DNA of 64,000 nt. It comes from Arctopsyche grandis. Taxonomy: Eukaryota > Arthropoda > Insecta > Trichoptera > Hydropsychidae. Location of the stretch: NCBI RefSeq assembly GCF_051622035.1, contig NC_135359.1:22664001-22728000 (forward strand). Direction: 5' to 3'. Position 1 is the first letter of the stretch; each line of letters opens with the position of its first letter. The notes under the pieces were generated by a model that saw only the letters and a list, made by a program, of their open reading frames with translations, had not been told where the DNA came from and did no database searches. The translations under genes and the position numbers were made by a program. Positions 11,546 through 22,017 of this stretch are shown here, piece after piece.

Positions 11546-13908
11546 GCATTTATTTGAGTAAAAATCTCTGTTCGGAATACATTTAATGCAGATATCGAAA
11601 ATCGTGACATAAATTGCATAACCTTCGATGTGTAATTTGATTAATGTGTTTTGAATGGAATGCTTTCGAAAAATTTTGTTTGTACAATTTTCAGTATAAG
11701 ATTTTAAAGAGATTATGTTTTATAAATAATATATTCTTCAAAATACTTATTATATATGTAAATCATGATCGAAATCACTCTTCAAGGTCTAATTGATTCA
11801 ATTGCATTAAGTCATAGCTTTGAGATCAAAATCAAGGTTAAATATTAAACGTTAATTGTATTAGTTAGCTTGTTAAAATGCATTCTTCCAATTAATTTAT
11901 TTCACTCTAATTAGAAGAGACCTTCGCTATATGTATATGATTATGCAAATGTTGCCGAATGATTGCATGTGTAATGCGTCGCCAATGTGCACTCTATTAG
12001 AAAATGCAACTGACATTTGATATACATTTCAACCGCAATATGTAGAGATTACGACACGTACTTATTTATATCATTAAACAAAATAGTATGACTAGCAAAA
12101 AAAAATCGACATCTTGTGTAATTTTAATTTTAATAATCATGAAATTCGGGGCATTCGAGTGTTTAAAGGATTAGCTAGACTGATACGAAAAAATTATCTT
12201 AATCAGACATATTAGTTTATAAATTTTAAGAAATGTAATTTATTTGATATTTTCATTTCATCGTGTGAAATATTTTCATTTCATCACATTTTACAGAAAA
12301 CAATCAAAAAGTGTGTGAAAAGTGTGTTTTGCATATTTTTGCAAAAACCCGAGATTTTTTTTTCAACTATGAGAAAACACAGCTTGAACACGTAACATTA
12401 TATATTGATCAAAAATCATTAGATATCTAGCATTAGATAAAGTTTAATGCAAATGTGTAATTGCAACTTTAATGCATTTTGATACAGTATTATAATGATT
12501 GGAAATAAATTCCTAGTTTGAATGAATGTTTAGTTATTTCATATGATTTACAATACCTAATTAATCATTAGGATTATAGTAAGGCATAAATACATACATA
12601 GGTAAATGGTAAAAATATTAAAAGAACGGATAGGAACTAGGGATCTCAAATCTGTCTATTCGAATACTTTTAATACGAACTTAGTTTTTTTTTTTTAATT
12701 TTCAATCTACAGCACTTTTGATTCTATCCAATGTTCCAGATTAGGGTTCTTTTAAAATTTAATGATATCTTTATCTTTTCAAAACTTAATATAAATAATT
12801 TTAAGCTACTATTCGATATTCAATATTCGAATATTTGTTAACCTTAATAGGAACGTTAGACTAAATAACGAACTACGTCTAATATATAATTTTGAAAGAG
12901 ACTTTATATGTATGTATGTATGTAAGTTTTGGTTCGTAGAATCCATGACGTTAAATTTAATTAAAAAAAAATAAAACTCTTCAAATAAATTAAATAAAAT
13001 GTTTACTATTAGATTGGCCATGTTTAAGCTGTTTATATTACAAATACATTTTAAACCACTAGTATATTATATGTATATGTATGTATGTTAGTAATTGCAT
13101 CATCAATGTGATGAAAAATATATATTTGTATTATTTGATACAGATGTTTATTGTATTTTATCATAATCATTATCAATTACATACATATATGTAAATTATA
13201 TGTACATATTTGGAAGTTGTTGAGACATCTCTATCTTTGTATTGTAATGATTTTTATTGACAATAGTTTTTTAAAATGCTGAAAGATGACGCTATTTCAA
13301 CAAAACTTTTGAAAGCATATAATAATTTGTACGTATTTTAAATGCACATATTTTGATGTCAACTAAAAAGATGTCCTGATCAACTCGACTACTTCATACA
13401 TAATATATAAATAATTTATGAAATACATAAATAAAAGATAGTGATATTGACGGCATGTACCAGTAGGTACATTAGTTATTCATACTCTTCCTTTGGCCTG
13501 AATTTTGCAGGTCACATTTTAATTCTTTTGAGAATACAAACGGTTGTGACTTGAATGTAATAAACTCGTTAGATCAATTGTGCAATAAAATTAAAATTCA
13601 CAACATATTATTTTACATTTCCTTTTAATAAATCACCGTCGCAACATTTCACAAGTCAACAATCAAAAGTAAAATCATGTTTTTTTTTATTCAAAATTAA
13701 AAATAATCATTAATTAATCAGGAAGATAGATATTCAAATTTTATTACAAATATTTTTTTAATTAAATTGCAATAACCTTAAATTAAACATTAAATATATG
13801 AAATCTTGCGTACCCAATCGAACAAAAAATTTTGCTTATTCTTATGCACATATGTATGTATGTATTGTTTTATGACCGACCTCACATCAGAATTTAATTG
13901 ATTCGGAA
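11546..13908. other. No gene seen, AT-rich intergenic
   Basis: AT-rich DNA with TATGTATG microsatellites (12910-12925, 13070-13088). The reading frame at 12809-13021 on the minus strand is low-complexity and unsupported. Confidence 0.55.
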
Positions 13909-14082
13909 TTAGTTGTTCGTTATTGAATTTCTCCACGGGGAAGGAGGATAAAAATACTCATCATTGGTCATCAGGATCTGACCATCAATATTAACGGTCA
14001 CCGATGCCAAGGTTTGGGGCTTCGGGCAATTTAAATATTTATTGTATGTTCCGATATGGAATGGAGCTGGTCCTTCGATGAC
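13909..14082 (-). CDS. Orphan terminal coding exon, family unrecognised
   Basis: A 58-codon frame lies directly downstream of a TTCTAG splice acceptor on the minus strand and ends in TAA. It opens VIEGPAPFHIGTYNKYLNCP, continues with KPQTLASVTVNIDG and ends WRNSITNN. Codon content is clearly less AT-rich than the surroundings. The other two phases hit stops, and phase 0 is open throughout. It reads as a conserved beta-rich C-terminal segment, but I do not recognise the family. No upstream exon was found between 14083 and the Tigger element at 14397. The gene may continue beyond the transposons, or this may be a relic exon. Confidence 0.5.
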   Translation of the reverse strand, partial: VIEGPAPFHIGTYNKYLNCPKPQTLASVTVNIDGQILMTNDEYFYPPSPWRNSITNN

Positions 14083-14919
14083 CTAGAATTTAAAGTATAC
14101 TCGTATATGTACGTACATGTATGTAAATGAAAATACGTGAAGATCCTTTTATTATTTTTAGCATATTCGAAGACCATAAATTTCAACTACGTCTCGTTGT
14201 ATTTTACCGTCAAAATATTTAAATTTAAAATAGTCAAATGTTAAATCTTATTATCATATTTTTATTAACGTGTTAATGAGCTACTCGCCGGTGCTTTTAC
14301 TGAATAATTCAATGTAATTGAAATTAAATTTTACGGTTTGTATATACTTTACCATTATTATCATTTTATTATGCTAGCTCGGATGTTATATAAGTACAGT
14401 ATACTCTCGATTATCCGGGTGCGGATTATCTGGTTTGCGGATTATCCGTGCTTGAAAAATAATAATAATTTTTTAAAAATTAATTTAATATTTTTCTTAT
14501 ATGATTATGTGACGCACCGATTGATTGCGACCGTAAACACGCGAAGACGTGTTGCGGAAACGCATCAGAAGTCATGAAATTAAACTTTTGATGATTGGGA
14601 AAGCAAAAAAACCTCGATCTTTTAAGGGAGCTGAAGTGGAAAATTTTCCCATCGATTTTCCCATGATTATAGTCAGAAAGGGGCATAAATGGACAGGAAA
14701 ATTTTTGAAGATTGGTTAAAAAAGAAATGGGTTCTAGAAGTGCAAGATTTAAAAAAAATAAGGGATTGCCACAGAAAGCAGTATTGTTATTAAATAACTA
14801 GTGTAGGGCCCGTTGATTTCAACGGGTGGTTTCGAAAAGAAATTGAAACTCGAATAAAAATTACATAAGTTAAAGATATGGAATCGAATGGTTTCGGAAA
14901 GACAAATGCACAAAAAAAT

Positions 14920-15062
14920 GAAAATTATGAAAAAAATGAAAAATATGAAAATAATGAAAAATATGAAAAAAATGAAAAAAATGAAAAATATGAAAAATAT
15001 GAAAAAAATGAAAAAAATGAAAAAAATGAAAAAACTGAAAAAACTGAAAATAATAAAAATAT
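14920..15062. repeat. AATGAAAA-type microsatellite
   Basis: Imperfect repeats of 8-9 bases (AAAAATGA, AAAATATGA). They give long spurious frames on both strands, phenylalanine-rich in one direction and asparagine/glutamate/lysine-rich in the other. None is a credible protein. Confidence 0.9.
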
Positions 15063-15225
15063 GAAAAAAAAAATTTGTTCCCCATACTGGTTGATGGTTG
15101 ATCATAAGAAATCGGAAATCGAAAAAGATTGTCGACGAAAGCCGAAGATACGCGAATAATTGGTTCCCCATACTTCTATAGGATAATCGAATATTAAGTA
15201 ATTTTAGAGCGTTTTTTCTGTCGAG

Positions 15226-15292
15226 GCTGTAGTCTAATGGCTAGTGACCTGTTCTGGGCAAGGGGGCCTTAGTTCGATTCCGTGATTTTGAA
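15226..15292 (+). other. tRNA-like Pol III promoter (SINE head)
   Basis: TAGTCTAATGG fits the A-box consensus TRGYNNANNNG exactly and GTTCGATTC fits the B-box GWTCRANNC, spaced about 35 bases apart as in a tRNA. The acceptor stem does not pair, so this is a tRNA-derived SINE head or tRNA pseudogene, not a working tRNA. Confidence 0.6.
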
Positions 15293-15477
15293 TTAATTTT
15301 ATTTTTCAAATATCGCTAAAATATAAATTAATTTCAATAATTTCAATTAAAAATATATATTTAATTGTTTTATATGAAAAGAAAAAAAATGGTTCAAAAC
15401 GTCGCTAAATGAAATTATTAAAATTACGTATTTTTATATGGCGAGAAGGAATATTTCAATTAATGTTTAAAAAAAAA

Positions 15478-15592
15478 GGCGAAATGAAAAATTGGATTTG
15501 GCGTGATGTCCGAGAGCATTAGCTCAATTTAGAACCATATTCAGGCTATTTGGGGTGATCGGTTCGAGTCGCGACAAAGTCGTCTCGTCGAA
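15478..15592 (+). other. Second tRNA-like region
   Basis: A perfect B-box (GTTCGAGTC, about 15562) follows TTAGCTCAATTTAG, an imperfect A-box. Together with the head at 15226 it makes this insertion look like a dimeric tRNA-derived element. Confidence 0.45.
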
Positions 15593-16304
15593 AAATGAAT
15601 TAATCGATTTTTATCGATTCATTCATTATGTTCGGCGAGAGTTAGGACACACACACACACCCACACACACACCCACACAGAGATTACCGTCTTTATATAT
15701 ATGATGCCCCTTCTCATCCGAACGAAAGCATATTGGAAACAAACGATGGACTTATGTATGGTTAAAAAAATGTTGTCCCCTAATGTGACATATTTGATTC
15801 AGCCCATGGACCAAGGTGTTATATCATCAATGAAACGTCTTTGTCGTCAAAGTATTCTGAAAACTCTTGTTGAGAAATATGACAATCTGATTACTTTCTG
15901 GAAAAAAATGACGATATTGGATGTTATACACGGAATAACAATCTTGGTCAAAAGTAAATCCAGTAACATTTGTACGATCATGGAGAAAGATTCTTCCTGC
16001 CATGGAAACAGATTTAGTGGATTCTGAAGAGAATGAATTGAGAAAGAATGAATTTAGTGGATTCTGAAGCAAATGATATATCTGAAATATGTGGATTATT
16101 GGAAAATTTTAAATGTTTTGAAAACGTGGATAAGGAATATATCGAGCAGTGGCTCAGTCATGATTTAAATGATTCAGATTTTAAACACACGGATGATGCA
16201 GATATCGTTTATTTTTTTTCTCAAGAGCAAGAAAATGAGATTGACACTACATACATACAAGTGGAGATGATACCAGTGGTTCCATTAGTACGACATAACT
16301 AAAG

Positions 16305-16415
16305 CCCGGATAACCAGCGTGCCGTTCATTGTTCAAATTGTTAAAGGTTTGCCGAACCTTTTTTACAAAGCATTTACAACAATTGAACAATGAGTGGCGC
16401 GCTGTTTATCCGTAC
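16305..16415. repeat. Palindromic repeat family P, copy 1
   Basis: The core AAAGGTTTGCCGAACCTTT sits between CATTGTTC and GAACAATG. Outer arms CGGATAACCAGCGTGCC and GGCGCGCTGTTTATCCG are mutually complementary with few mismatches. The same core recurs at 26295 and 60205. It lies near the right end of the Tigger element. This copy lacks about 17 bases of the core present in the others. Confidence 0.8.
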
Positions 16416-16698
16416 TCTATGTAACATAACTACTAACAGCCACTTATCTGCTTAACTATGAGCGTTTTTCTTAATAAATAACGAGTATTAAAATTATGAA
16501 TCAAAAATTTGTGTCGTAAATATGATATTATATTCGAAACCAAGTCAAAATTTGATGATTCGGATTATCTGTGTTTTTCAATTATCCGTGCCCTTCCTCC
16601 CCAGCATTAGCCCGGATAATCGAGAGTGTACTGTATGTTTCTTTGAAGTCTGGAATATTTTATGGTTTGTTGAAGGAAACTTTTATAATACTCTAACT

Positions 16699-17472
16699 CA
16701 GCGGTTCCCAACCAGTGGCACGCCTACCACTATACACTATATACACATTTAATATTTACTTGGTGGTACGCGAAAAAAATCAATAATGGCGGACATTCAG
16801 GAATGAATGATTTACAAACATCAAAATAGAAATATTTTTTATATAATTAATAAACATTATCTTAATTCATCAAAGTCGACGTCAATATGTACAGTCGATG
16901 ATCGAAAATCCGTCATATAGTATTTGCACGGTAAGGAATTTGAAGGCAGGGTAAACGAAATGGATCTGTTTTGTTAAGAAATTTTGTGGAAATAAAGTTA
17001 TTTCCATAGTCACAATTATAAAATGCTCAAAGTTTAATAATTTATTTACTATTTCGTTATACTTCTATTACTGATAAACGGTTTTAATAAAAACACAAAC
17101 TTACAAAGTATGTACATACATATAATATATTTTCTTTTCTTGATTGAATCTCCTTACAAAATAAATTTAATAAGATCCTTATGCATGTTTCGAGGAACAT
17201 AGTTTTTTAAAATTCGATTCAAATGCTGCGAGATATATCCTTAAGTCCGCGATTAATAATTGTGAATTGGGACACAAAATTTCTTAACAAAACAGATCCA
17301 ATGCGTCTACCTTATCTTCAAATTCCTCACAATGTAAATACTATACATACATATATGAAATTACACTTGCAATAACAAATTTAATGAAATACAATCATTT
17401 TTATATGGTGGTACAATTTAGTGAAATGTATTACCAAGTGGTACGCGAGTCAAAAAAGGTTAGGAACCGCTG
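16699..17472. mobile_element. hAT-type MITE with exact 8-bp target duplication
   Basis: Ends are CAGCGGTTCCCAACC and GGTTAGGAACCGCTG, flanked on both sides by CTCTAACT (16691-16698 and 17473-17480). No transposase. Two internal segments (about 16913-16990 and 17271-17345) are long inverted copies of each other sharing GGATCTGTTTTGTTAAGAAA, so either the element is internally palindromic or a second foldback element is nested in it. Confidence 0.92.
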
Positions 17473-17721
17473 CTCTAACTAATAACTTTAATTTACTCCC
17501 AAAAAAGTTCAAAAGTTTAGTGTAAATATCAAGAGTATTATGCAAATTTATGTAAATCATAATTTCGTGAAATTACATGTCTTGAATTTCGTGCGTAATA
17601 ACATTATTTTCACTCAAGTTTCAATGCCTCGTAGAATATTGTTTTAATATGTAATAATAGTTTCGATTTTGATTTTCAAATTAAATAAAATTAAACCAAA
17701 AACATATGTATTTTATAATAA

Positions 17722-17727
17722 TTTATT
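17722..17727 (-). promoter_or_regulatory. Putative poly(A) signal of CSP-B
   Basis: AATAAA on the minus strand, about 34 bases past the CSP-B stop codon. In such AT-rich DNA the motif is frequent, so support is positional only. Confidence 0.4.
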
Positions 17728-17760
17728 TCTATAAATAAAATAAATACAACCAATCTCGAA

Positions 17761-18682
17761 TTAAGACAAGAATAATTTACCATACGAATTATTCGTATCA
17801 TATCTTTTTATGAATAGTTTCCAAACTTCTGGTTGTTTGAATAAAAGCGTTGCCATTGCATTGCCAGCTAATTGTTTTTCTTCTTCGCGACAATCTGTAC
17901 AATCATTGTCGAAAGCCTTCAAAATGGTTTCTGAAATTCAAATAAATAGTATCATTATTATTTACCACTCTATAAACTTTATATTTTTTATCTCCAATTT
18001 CTGTATTTCGTTTGTAGTATATTTTTTTCAATTTATTGATATTAAACAACTACCGGGTGAATTATTTAAAACTCTGTTTTTCATACAACTCATTTTTTGG
18101 TGACTTTAATATACATACATGGCTTTAATACTATGCAGTTATTAAAAAAAATATATTTGAATACATATGTATATATGTATACCTCCTAAATATAACCATT
18201 ATATACATTTTTTTCCATTACCCAGTTATTAAAGTAAAATATTTCCATTGTCCAGTTTAAAAGTTAAAATTCGATTTAATATACGCGAAGCACTGTTATG
18301 ATTAAAATAAATTATTTTTCATGCCTTAATATATAAGTTTAAAAATAACACATGAAAATACTACAAAAATATTGTAAACTAGTTAATTGTAATTTTGTTA
18401 TTAGGGATGTATAATTATTTTACCTTTAATTTTTAACAGCTGCACTGAGCATTTTCTATTCCACACAAGACAATCTACGTCTTCCTTTTCAAACTTCTCT
18501 TCCAAAAAGACTTTCTTGTGTTTTCTGTTATCAGCTACATCTTCAATGCCCAGCAATATTTCAGTTTCTTGCAAACTATCATCGTTTGTAGATTCTAAAT
18601 CGGGTATTGATTTTACTAAAGGAATCATCACAATCGCTAAGAGCAATGTCGTCGAAACCAACATGTTTCCCGTATGAGACAT
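17761..18682 (-). CDS. Divergent chemosensory protein (CSP-B), two exons
   Basis: Exons are 18424-18682 and 17761-17930, joined by a 493-base intron (donor GTAAAA, acceptor TTTCAG, phase 1), giving 142 aa. The ATG at 18682 is preferred. An internal Met (18664) is possible and a GTG lies further upstream. There is a signal peptide (LVSTTLLLAIVMIPLVKS) and an unusual acidic then lysine-rich region before the cysteines. The four cysteines keep exact CSP spacing: C71-x6-C78-x18-C97-x2-C100 (CLVWNRKC and CTDC). C-terminal block QPEVWKLFIKRYDTNNSY matches the family KPxxW...KYD motif. It lacks the common PDG after the second cysteine and has a longer N-terminus, so the ligand surface probably differs. 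A TATA box sits upstream. Exact cysteine spacing across the splice makes the gene model strong. Confidence 0.9.
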
Positions 18683-18753
18683 CTTGTACACTAGGTGAAC
18701 TGTCACGGTTGAAGGATTTTAAGACACTAACCGTGAATGTGGTGACATCCGAC

Positions 18754-18760
18754 TTATATA
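18754..18760 (-). promoter_or_regulatory. TATA box of CSP-B
   Basis: TATATAA on the minus strand, 72 bases upstream of the CSP-B ATG. It would place the start site near 18728, leaving a 5'UTR of about 45 bases. The motif stands in a less AT-rich stretch than average here. Confidence 0.6.
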
Positions 18761-19044
18761 TGTGTAGAATTGGTCAGATCAGATTCAACGTTGTCGCCGT
18801 TGGGCAATGGAAACCTTGCGCAGCTGGCTAAAAATTCATATTCCCTGTGTGGGGAGTTTTTATTTTTTAGCGATAATATTAAATATATAAGCCAAGAGCA
18901 AGAGTTCAATAGTCGCCAACGATGGAAGTCGAGACAAAACACGTTTATTGAATATATTGATAGAATTACAAGGACTATTTATTTTCATATGGAGAGAAAA
19001 GGTACCCATTTGGGTGTACAAAATCTCAAATTTATGTACATATG

Positions 19045-19981
19045 CAGTGGCGGACTGGCCATACAAGCGAACATGTCCGATGGCATGTGGGCCCCACTAT
19101 CTGTTAGAAAATATGGGCCCTCAGTAAAATTAAATAACTTTTGATCTATTTCACGTGTGTAAAAAATTATAGGATATTGCACTTTGGGACCCAAAGTTTG
19201 GGTATTTCAACAAAACAAATTTCTTACGATATACACAAACAACTAATACGGTCAACAAGGTACAACAAGGATCGGTTAACTTTTTTTATTAGGCTCGAAA
19301 AATAAGTTTCAACATTTGCGTGGGCCCTTTTGCCGGGCCCATTTCTAACCTCAATATTATGTATATACCAATATTTATGTAACAACTACCTACTGAAATA
19401 AAAATGGGAATAAACAAATTTCCGTGAATAATATAAACTGAATTCCTTAAAACTATTTTGTTAGGACGATTCATCATCAACCAGCGATTTAAATTTACTT
19501 CATACTTTTAAAATAACATTTGATTATACTTCGACGATATAGTGAGATTTAAATACACAATTTTAAACAGTTTCCGAATATAAAATCTATTCCTAATCTA
19601 GACACATCCATGTACATATGTATATAGAAATATAGGATAGGGGCCCCCTCCCCAAAATCCCGATTTTCGATTAATATTAATTGAAAATATTATGCATTTT
19701 TTTCAGGGACGTCGTTTGGGGGGGGCGTAGGGGGGATTTTCGTTGATCATGTGAAGATTTTTGGAAAAAAATTTTCGCCTGCGGCGCTTTTTTAGCTTTT
19801 TACATAATATTTTTTCAAAAATAAGCTTATTTTTTCATATTTTATAACTCAATAAGGTGTATGCAAAGAATATTTTCCATTTTTATTCCGATATAAAAAA
19901 GATTTTTTGAAAAAAAATTCAATTTGGGTGGGCCCCCTTTGACTCCTGGTATGCACTGATTTCAGTCCCAGTCCGCCACTG
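19045..19981. mobile_element. hAT-type non-autonomous element, 937 bp
   Basis: Ends CAGTGGCGGACTGG and CCAGTCCGCCACTG are perfect inverted repeats and are flanked by 8-bp duplications TACATATG (19037-19044 and 19982-19989). Internal G/C-rich patches (about 19640 and 19715) look like ends of other hAT elements nested inside. No transposase frame. It lies about 360 bases upstream of the CSP-B start. Confidence 0.92.
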
Positions 19982-19989
19982 TACATATG

Positions 19990-21290
19990 TATGTATAAAA
20001 ATTACATAAGAGTGTTGAGAATACGAAAAAGGGTAAACTTAAAAGGAATTATTAAAAAATATATATAGATCTTAGTTACATATACATATGTAATTTGTGT
20101 ATATACAGTTATAAAATTGTTTTAATAAATACGGGTGAAAAGTATTTTTTTATTATTTTTAAATGATTTTTATTATTACAAAATTATATTCACTATACAT
20201 CTTATATCTATTTTAATAGCTGCTGATCTACTGATCATTTTCTATCTTACAAGTTTATTTTATTTTTGTTAGTAATTATAGTATTATATTATTTTAATGT
20301 TAATGTGCAGCATAACAGGAAAATCATAAGAATTTAAAAGTATATAAATGCAAGCATTCGAAAAAATATTTTGTAGCACAACAAGCAATGTAAAATATCC
20401 TCATCAATTTTTATGATTCTAATTTGTTTTATTTGGAATACATAATCAATGTCAACAGTAAAATTCAATACGATGCATTTTTTGAATGCATCTTTGCAAT
20501 TTTGAATTAAAATTCAATACGATGCATGTGTATTGGTTTGAAATAAAAATAAAATAAAATTCAATACTACGGTGCATATTTGTACACATGTATGTATGTA
20601 TGTACTTGTAGAATACATTTTGAAATGGAAAAAAATAGTATCCATTTTAAATCCAAAATAAATCGATGTGATAAATGTGTACATGTTCATTTACGGTTAA
20701 ATAATTAAATATAAGTGGAGCCTTGTTAAGTAAAGGAAAGCAATTAAAATATTAAAAAATAATAGCGAAAACAACGTCAGCTTCATTGGTATATAAATTA
20801 ACGCAAATTCATTAAATACAATTAAATCCCCTAGCGTGTCTTGAAACGTGACATTTTAACAAGTTTTTGATATTGTCAGTTCGAATAAATGTATTGTAAC
20901 ACATTCGTTGTGTTAGTTCAGTCAGTATGGATATTCGAAATTATTTAATGTAATGAAAATAACTAAAAAAAGTTTATCCTTCTGCATCGAACAACTTTAA
21001 AAGTCATTGTACAATTATCATGATGAGAAAACATATTTCCATTATTATGGAGATGAAAATTTATTTTTATACGCGTTCAACTCGATCAACTTGACATTTT
21101 CAAGTTTTTTACAAAATAACTAATAAAAATTTAGTAATAACAACATAAAATTTAAATAAATTCGACGGATTGTTATTGTTTAGAGCTATTTTGATTTTTC
21201 TTATTTTTGGCTGAAAATTTCCACCAAATTCTTATAAGTATCAAATTATAAGTATCAAATAGATAAAATAAAAACTTTCACTGAAGCTTT
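19990..21290. other. No gene seen, AT-rich intergenic
   Basis: AT-rich. A short phrase, AAATTCAATACGATGCAT, is repeated at about 20461 and 20510, with a variant at 20568. No coding or RNA signal. Confidence 0.6.
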
Positions 21291-21294
21291 TATT

Positions 21295-21525
21295 TATATA
21301 TATATACATATATATTACTAGTGGTTTTACCCGGCTTCGCTCGGTATTTGTAATATAAATCGCTTAAACATGACTAACCTAATAGTAAACATTTTATTAA
21401 ATTTATTTGAATACTTTTATTTTATATAAATTTATTTGAATACGCATTTGTTTTTTTTATTAAATTGACTGTCACAAATAAACAAACATATATACATAAG
21501 CCTCTTTCAAAATTATATGTATACT
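21295..21525 (+). repeat. Repeat family R3, copy
   Basis: Begins TACTAGTGGTTTTACCCGG with the hairpin-like CCGGCTTCGCTCGG, then GTATTTGTAATATAAATCGC. The same start with few changes occurs at 30075. Preceded by a TATA run. Non-coding, class unknown. Confidence 0.6.
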
Positions 21526-21960
21526 AGAATCCGGCGACTTCGCCCCCGGGGATTTCGAGTCTTTTGAATCGAAATAAATCAAATCGGCGCCTATGAATCG
21601 AAAAAAAAAAATCGAATGTGTTTTCTACGAACCAACCAATCAAGGTTACATATATTCAAAGTATCTTTCGAAATTATATATGAGATTAAAATATTGAAGA
21701 GATCGAAATGACAATGTGCGGGTTGACGAATGGATAGCAAAAAAGTTCGGCGGAAAAAAGTCCTGGAATCGTCCCCGTCAGAATGTAAGATGGTGTGAGG
21801 AAGGCCGCAAGGCAGATAGATGAGTGGATGAAATTAGAAAAATGTCTGGTATGAAAAGTGTATGGAGCGAGATGCATAAGAGTTGCGGAAAATGAAGACG
21901 AATGGAAGAGCGTTGCCTTCATACAGCAGCGGATGGTAAATGGTTATAAATGGCCTCTAT
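21526..21960 (+). mobile_element. R3-type start followed by decayed RTE-like LINE end
   Basis: A second R3-like start (TACTAGAATCCGGCGACTTCG) is followed from about 21690 by a plus-strand relic of an RTE LINE C-terminus: WNRPRQNVRWCEEGRK, then VDEIRKMSGMKS, and in another frame RVAENEDEWKSVAFIQQRMV. Compared with the copy at 24.5 kb it is clearly older, with stops and shifts. Confidence 0.6.
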
Positions 21961-22017
21961 TTAATCGATCATTAAAAAACAATAAGTATTTAATAATATG
22001 AGCAGTAATTAAACCAA

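Larger units (their letters stand above)
14799..15702 (+). mobile_element. Insertion in Tigger: R3-type element with tRNA-like boxes
   Basis: The block begins near CTAGTGTAGGG with a short hairpin (CCCGTTGATTTCAACGGG) and ends in a CA-rich run and TTTATATATAT. The 5' hairpin plus 3' TA tail is the layout of repeat family R3 (also at 21295, 30075 and 33845). Inside are a GAAAAATGAAAAATATGAA-type microsatellite (14920-15062) and two tRNA-like RNA polymerase III promoter regions (15226 and 15478). It may be a composite SINE-like element. Its class is uncertain. Confidence 0.6.
14397..16633 (+). mobile_element. Tigger/pogo-type DNA transposon, interrupted and decayed
   Basis: Terminal inverted repeats CAGTATACTCTCGATTATCC (left) and, reversed, CAGTACACTCTCGATTATCC (right) are flanked by TA duplications at 14395-14396 and 16634-16635. 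Transposase traces in order are IGKAKKPRSFKG (about 14590), FEDWLKKKWVLEVQ (about 14705), KGLPQKAVLLLNN (about 14760), DAPSHPNESILETNDGLMYG (about 15703), NVTYLIQPMDQGVISSMKR (about 15781) and PVTFVRSWRKILP (about 15968). These are the DDE blocks of the Tigger family. Several frameshifts and stops break the frame. A foreign block (14799-15702) splits the catalytic LLLDNAPSHP-type motif. Confidence 0.9.

Noticed and set aside
14749-15171. Long frames of 93-140 codons on both strands rich in F/I or N/E/K
   Set aside because: They are translations of the AATGAAAA microsatellite.
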